The notes below the pieces were generated by a model, which saw nothing but the letters and a program-made list of their open reading frames with translations, did not search any database and was not told where the DNA came from. A DNA stretch of 64,000 nucleotides, from assembly GCF_000204055.1 (NCBI RefSeq), contig NW_006768765.1, forward strand, positions 1,310,385-1,374,384, read 5' to 3'. The position numbers were made by a program, and so were the translations under genes. This document shows, in pieces, positions 58,981-64,000 of the stretch (positions within the stretch are counted from its first letter, which is position 1; the number at the start of each line of letters is the position of its first letter). The DNA comes from Melampsora larici-populina 98AG31. Its lineage: Eukaryota; Basidiomycota; Pucciniomycetes; Pucciniales; Melampsoraceae.

Positions 58981-59566
58981 GTAAACATCAAACAATTTCC
59001 CCAAGTGAGAGGGGGAAACAATTAAGGGTATTATTTGTTGTGAAAGGATCTATCACTTTACACCTGAGCCATAACACCCACACTACATATGTTCAGCAGG
59101 CTGAGTAAATTGGTAGATATAATGTACATATGTATAAGTCTCCTTGGCTATCTACTCATATGTATAAGCCAACCATATGTAATAAATTCCAAAACTTTTT
59201 CTAGGTTGACAAAATGATTTCAAAAATTGACTGCATACACTGAATCAGAGTTTTGGTGTAATTTCATCAAGTACACTTCATGTGATATCCTTTCTGTTAC
59301 TGTTGAATGGCTTCAACAGAGTCAATTTTCTGGACAATTTTGCCAAAATGGTCAAAATTACATATGTATCACATGTGATTTACTTATTCAGATCAGCAGA
59401 GAACTGAGCAAACCTGTATGTACATGATAGCTAACAGTTTACTTGGCTTCTTGTACATATGTAGTGTGGGTGACATAGCTCAGGTGTGAAGTGATAGATC
59501 ATGTTACAACAAATGAAACTCCTAATTGTTTTCCCCCTCCACTTAGGGAAATTGTTTGATGTTTAC
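58981..59566. mobile_element. 586-bp foldback element with long inverted arms
   Basis: The left arm starts GTAAACATCAAACAATTTCC and the right arm ends with its complement. Similarity runs ~130 nt inward (a shared GATCTATCACTT.ACACCTGAGC and CACCCACACTACATATGT). The middle ~300 bp contains TACATATGTATAAG-type repeats. No obvious target duplication and no coding capacity. Confidence 0.8.
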
Positions 59567-59772
59567 GTTGGGTGCTTTTCTTTTACATTTATGAAAAAGA
59601 TCTGTTTTCTTTCTCTTTGGTTTGGTTCAACTTTTGCAATCTGCAGAAATCAAAAAAGATATCATTTTATTTCAAAACAAACCATGTTCAAAATGACTCA
59701 TCAAACTTGGAGTGAGACTTTTGAAACTAAGATATCATTTTAATTCAAAAAAAAACATGGCAAAATTGACTT

Positions 59773-60080
59773 TTAGAACATTTGAGTGAGTAAAAATATG
59801 TTAGATTTCATAACCTTTATCAATACAAAGAGCACAGAATAAAGTATCATGCCATTGAGTTCCCACAGAATCCACATAAGCCAAACTTGAGCTTGAGCCA
59901 TACTGTTATCTACAGCTTCCAAGTTAGTGTTCATCTCAATTATCACCATTGCTGAACCATCCACAATCAGGAAGTTGTGGATGACCGCACATGTAGAAAT
60001 CCAATCACATACAAATGTGGCATCTTTTGAGTTGTCAATTGATAGTTGCAGCTTGTGAAGGGCACCAAATCACATTTGTA
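59773..60080 (-). pseudogene. C-terminal remnant of PIF/Harbinger-type DDE transposase
   Basis: On the minus strand one frame reads KLQLSIDNSKDATFVCDW, then ISTCAVIHNFLIVDG. The 'W...C.vLHNFLI' ending is characteristic of Harbinger (DDE_Tnp_4) transposases. The upstream catalytic regions are not recognisable, so it is dead. With the Myb/SANT-like remnant on the other strand 1-2 kb away, the pair fits the two-gene layout of such elements. Confidence 0.6.
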
Positions 60081-61797
60081 AGATTCCATTGTAATCTTCT
60101 TATGCAATTTGGATTTTGGAAATTGAGCATATGGAGTGACTTTGAGCTACTCAAAGCAGGCCAGATTGTGATCATTTAAATACAAGTATAATATGCTCCA
60201 CAGATACATAGCCCAAGTCTCTTAAGATATACTCTCCCTCTGAAAAGAAAGATGAGAGATCCTGGTAGAACTAAAGTATTTATGATCAGGTTGGATGTAG
60301 AGAAGGTAGTGGACAGAACTTGCATTCTAAAATGTTTCAAAGTGCTAGTTTGGTGGCAGAATACAACTTCTGTCCAGAAATTGCTTAAGTGAACAGGCCC
60401 TTATTATAAGTGAAATGATTTTCTTTTTGACTTGTTTCTGGAGTCATTTTGATTTTAACTGGTTTCAACTTTCACTTTGATCTGCTTCATAACATAACCA
60501 ATGTTCTTTATATACATAGGTACATGATTGACTTAGATTTGAAAAAAGTAAACAGCGAATGAGTTGATGATGATATATGGATAAATTAATCCAACAAAGA
60601 ATTCAGGTTGGTCAGTATAACATTATGTGGGTCTTAGCATTAAATTTTGAACAGGTTCACTCTACACAAACCAAGTTTGATTAACATCTTGATCGAACCC
60701 ATCAAGATTTCCTAAGCGAGGAAGAAAATCAAAATCACATTTCGTATGTTTTGGTCATCTTGGATGCATTTACATGTTTTTCAGGTACAAAGTGGGCCCA
60801 AGTTTAAGGCAAGTATGTGTGTGAATCTTAAGATTTTAAAGTGGTGAAGAAGCCAGTTGCTCGATTCACAATTTTCCCACCAAGCTTAATGAAAGATTCG
60901 AGCAGTGGGAAACTTCACAACGAGCAGCAGAAAAAGCCTACTTGATACCCCCTATTAATGAAAGTTTGCTTTAGACTTCTTGATGAATCTTGACGAATCT
61001 GAAAAAATCTAATCAGTCTTCTTTCGAGATCTTCAGACTTTAGTTCCTATACTGTAACTCAGATTAAAGATGATACATAATACTCTGGGGTTAATTCCGA
61101 GAAACGAACCCAAAGAGTTCTTCTTGATGACCCATCAAAAGTTAAAACAGAGTGTGTAATTTACGCGTTTTCTTTCGTGATGGATTTACCACCCAAGCCT
61201 CAAGAGTTAAGACTTTAAAAGAGAGTTTGAAGAGTCAAGATGAATTGTGTGAATTTTTCGGAATGGCTGATTGAATATGTTAGATGTTAGCTTGATAAGA
61301 TCTTAAGATTTGAGATGGATGAGGTTTTGACTGATTTAACATACTAAGTCTTTGATTTAGAGTCAGTATGTGTCAGAAAGGTGTTTTGTTCTTGTTTTTG
61401 TTGTTGTTAATATGAATTGGTTTGAATTGAATTGGTATAAGTCGTGAGGATGATGTGACTCAAATAGAAATCTTGAGAATCGATTGAGAATTTGAATTTG
61501 AATTTGAATGGGTTTGTCGTCTTTCATTTAAAACTTAAGAATTTCTCATTAAATTCCATAAAATCAACAAATATTACAACAACTCACTCACTCACTCTTC
61601 AAACTTTGAATTCTTTACTTACACTTCAACTCAACTTAACATCAGACTATCATTCAAATCACTTCATCATCATTCAACCACCATCAAACTCACTTTATCA
61701 TCATCATCAAATCAGATATTCAAGAGAATCAGAAATTGATTGATTGATTCATCGATTGATCGATTTGGATTGGATTGAATTGAATTGGATTGATTAC

Positions 61798-63973
61798 ATG
61801 ATGAAAGTGGAATCAAGAAAGACGATCAAGAACAAGAATGAAACGATTAATAATGAACATTCCAATCATGATGATCATCATCAAAAACCAAGTCAAACGC
61901 TTCCAAATCGAAATCAGACTATCATCACTAAACCATCTAATCAACCATTTCTTCCGATTCAATCTTCATCACCCATCAAACCTTCATCTTCTTCAACTTC
62001 AACTCCATCAATCGAAACCAAACCAATTCCTACTTCATTACCTTCAATACCGTCTACTTCTACTTCCACTACATCTTCATCATCTTCAACAGACTTGGAA
62101 ATCGATCAATCAAATTCAAATGATTTATTAATTCTTTTACTCATCGAACATCTCACTTCAATCTCAATCCAATCTTCTCATTCAATCGATTCACTTCAAG
62201 TCGCTTTAAATTATATTCATCAATTCGATCCTCATTCAATCTCACCTCATCTTTTAAATCGATTACGTTCAATCTTATGTCCATCTCTTCATTCATCACC
62301 CCTTAATCAATTAAGCTCTTCGGCAATCTTTCATCAACTCTGTAGTTCTCAATTCACTCAGACTACTTCACAACAGCAAACCTTTTCAAAACGTTCTCAA
62401 CCCTCTTCGCCTCTCTCTCATCTCTTTCGTCGTCAAAACATTCAAGGTGATGGGACTGGTCCATTTGCTGATGGCTGTTGGTTCACTTTACCTTGTTTTT
62501 CACTCAAAATCAAAACCAACTGATCACATCCTACTCTGTTCTAGATCCTGCATGTACGGCTGTTAGCAACGCCGTTCTTTCTTGTTTCCCTGAATCGAAT
62601 AGCACACTCGTTCAACACACTTGGTCAAAATTCATTTGGAATAATAATTACCCTACCTTTATCGGTTCTAGGTAAGTTGATCTCTTCTATAACGTATCAC
62701 TTGTTTCGCTTCAACTGACTCTCATCTATCTTCCTTCATCTTCTTCTCTCCTAGATTGGTTGATATCTATCTTTTCAATGCTCAATCTGAAACGATCGTC
62801 GCCAATTGGACATCAATTGCAAATGATCGAGGAATGATTGGAATCTATGCCAGTGATAATTGGTTTCCGAACCAAACCTCTTGGACCTATGGTCAAAACC
62901 GAACATTTCCTTACTTTTTTGTTATCACCGGTGGTGGAATGCCTCTCACAGGCGGCGAACAACATCAATCGACTTTCACAGTTGTTCAAACTGCTCCTGC
63001 TGCTGCTCTAGCATCTTCTCTTTCTATCAGCGCGTTATCGACTATGTCCTCAGGCAATCAAACATTTCGCCCTTCAAATTCTTCTCGTGAACCCGGTTCT
63101 AATGGCACTTCGTCTCTTCAGAACGCATCAAGTGATGAGCCATTTCCAAAATGGGAAATTGCATTGATCGGTGAGTTTTTTGCTTCGAGTTCTTCAGCCG
63201 ACTACACGCTAAACAATCTTTGGTTCCACTCTGCCCGTTTGTCAGTTGTGCTTGGAGTCTTGGCTCTCGTGACTTTCTTGATTGCTACCTACCTCACTGT
63301 CAGCAATGCGAGACGGCGAAGACAGATCCGAAATTGGCAATCGGCGGCGATCGGCGGCAGTGGTGGAAGTATCGGTAGTCGAAGTCCCATGATTCAAAAC
63401 CCAGAAGCTGCAGCCTTGATTGGACAAACTCGTCAGAAACGTCATGAGATTGGTGGAACTGGGCTTGGGGAAACATCAGGTCGAGATATCAATTCACCAT
63501 CAAGCTCAAGACCAGGTTCACCACTTTCAGCTACTGCAACTGGAGGAGCTGCTTCGTTTGCTTATCCCGCCATTGTAGGAGGAGCGGGAGGATTTGGAAC
63601 TGGTTCGCAAACAACCGGTGTGAATGAAAGTTGTACCAACCCAGATGGACCGATCAGTTCAGTTGATGCATCTATCATGGCCGATGCGTTTCGAAAAGCG
63701 TTACGGAAACCTGAATTCGCACCTACTACTCAAGACGATAGCAGTCCCGAGACCACACCGGAAACCGAATCCAAAGCCTTTGTACCTGGACCAGCACGTA
63801 CTAGAATGAGTATGCATGCTCAAGTTGTCAGTATGGATGATTTGGATGGTGGTACGAATGATGAAGAGGTAGATGATGAAGATGCAAAAGAAATCATGGA
63901 TCGAGAATTGGCTAGTGAGGGTAGAAGTATGACTTCGGTGGATGTTAGGAAACGACCGGAAGTTCATTCTTGA
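61798..63973 (+). CDS. single-pass membrane protein with extracellular domain, function unknown
   Basis: Four exons: 61798-62446, 62545-62671, 62755-63170 and 63246-63973, giving 639 residues. The first exon (216 codons) is Ser/Thr/Asn/His-rich and has no clear signal peptide, so its start is the weakest part. The next part is a compact Cys-containing domain: DPACTAVSNAVLSCFPES, WSKFIWNNNYPTF, VANWTSIANDRGMIGIYASD, NRTFPYFFVITGGGMP. It has several N-glycosylation sequons and is followed by a Ser/Thr linker. A transmembrane helix (IALIVVLGVLALVTFLIA, near 394-414) is made only when the last intron (63171-63245) is removed. The basic RRRRQ stop-transfer and a disordered acidic cytosolic tail follow. 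This layout recurs in basidiomycete membrane proteins of unknown role. A sensor or cell-surface function is a guess. Confidence 0.75.
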
Positions 63974-64000
63974 ACAAATTGGGATCCAATCTTTCTTTCT

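Larger units (their letters stand above)
55244..61797. other. repeat-rich region with low complexity and decayed transposons
   Basis: 55.2-56.0 kb is very T-rich. 56153-56181 is a GAGAAT hexamer run. Inverted-repeat elements at 57007-57170 and 58981-59566, a Myb/SANT-like remnant and a Harbinger-like transposase remnant are listed separately. 60.1-61.8 kb shows nothing assignable apart from simple TTGAATTTGAAT and GATTGAT repeats just before the final gene. Confidence 0.55.

Noticed and set aside
1..64000. tRNA, rRNA or CRISPR features
   Set aside because: Scanning by eye for tRNA B-box-like GGTTCRANNCC with a paired acceptor stem, for rRNA cores and for regularly spaced repeats gave nothing convincing.

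Overview
The window reads as nuclear DNA of a basidiomycete, most likely a rust fungus (Pucciniales). The protein-coding genes are split by many short GT-AG introns of roughly 50-150 nt, several with CTRAC-type branch sites. They sit as small islands in AT-rich sequence full of decayed transposons and inverted-repeat elements. Genus and species cannot be fixed from the sequence alone. There are no operons, no CRISPR arrays, and I saw no rRNA or tRNA gene.

Layout. 1-2.9 kb: gene-poor. 2.9-8.9 kb, minus strand: a Ser/Pro/Arg-rich protein ending in a CaaX box, then a BCH/CRAL-TRIO plus RhoGAP protein. 10.5-11.7 kb: glyoxalase I with an apparent 4-nt microexon. 13.4-14.1 kb, minus: a DUF7918-like protein. 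16.6-18.5 kb: the ATPase OLA1/YchF with a possible in-frame mitochondrial leader. 19.5-22.3 kb, minus: a large predicted secreted protein. 24.1-25.9 kb: a divergent pair made of a four-exon SCOC-like short coiled-coil protein (no single ORF reveals it) and an alpha/beta hydrolase. 26-30 kb: repeats, including an intron-bearing cassette next to a copy that lacks the intron. 30.2-32.0 kb, minus: a RING protein with SUMO-interacting motifs. 33-34.5 kb: a 1.46 kb terminal-inverted-repeat element. 35.1-39.3 kb, minus: a 1283-residue protein that may belong to the HAM1-like group and has degenerate D-T-T...PP repeats.

39.3-45 kb: Ty3/Gypsy remnants cut by members of a short inverted-repeat family. 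45.1-45.6 kb: a three-exon DUF427 protein. 46.2-47.9 kb, minus: nucleoporin SEH1. 48.0-49.5 kb: a nine-exon peroxisomal 2,4-dienoyl-CoA reductase ending in SKL, transcribed divergently from SEH1. 50.3-51.4 kb: signal peptidase subunit SPC2. 51.9-55.2 kb: a GT32-type glycosyltransferase. 55-61.8 kb: low-complexity DNA, inverted-repeat elements and a decayed PIF/Harbinger-like transposon. 61.8-64.0 kb: a single-pass membrane protein.

Most genes are housekeeping: methylglyoxal detoxification, nuclear pore, ER signal processing, peroxisomal beta-oxidation, Golgi-type glycosylation and Rho signalling. The lineage-specific or less understood parts are the secreted protein, the CaaX protein, the SIM-RING protein, the 1283-residue repeat protein and the repeat families. 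Exon structures were worked out by hand from splice signals and continuity of known families. All of them are predictions without transcript evidence.
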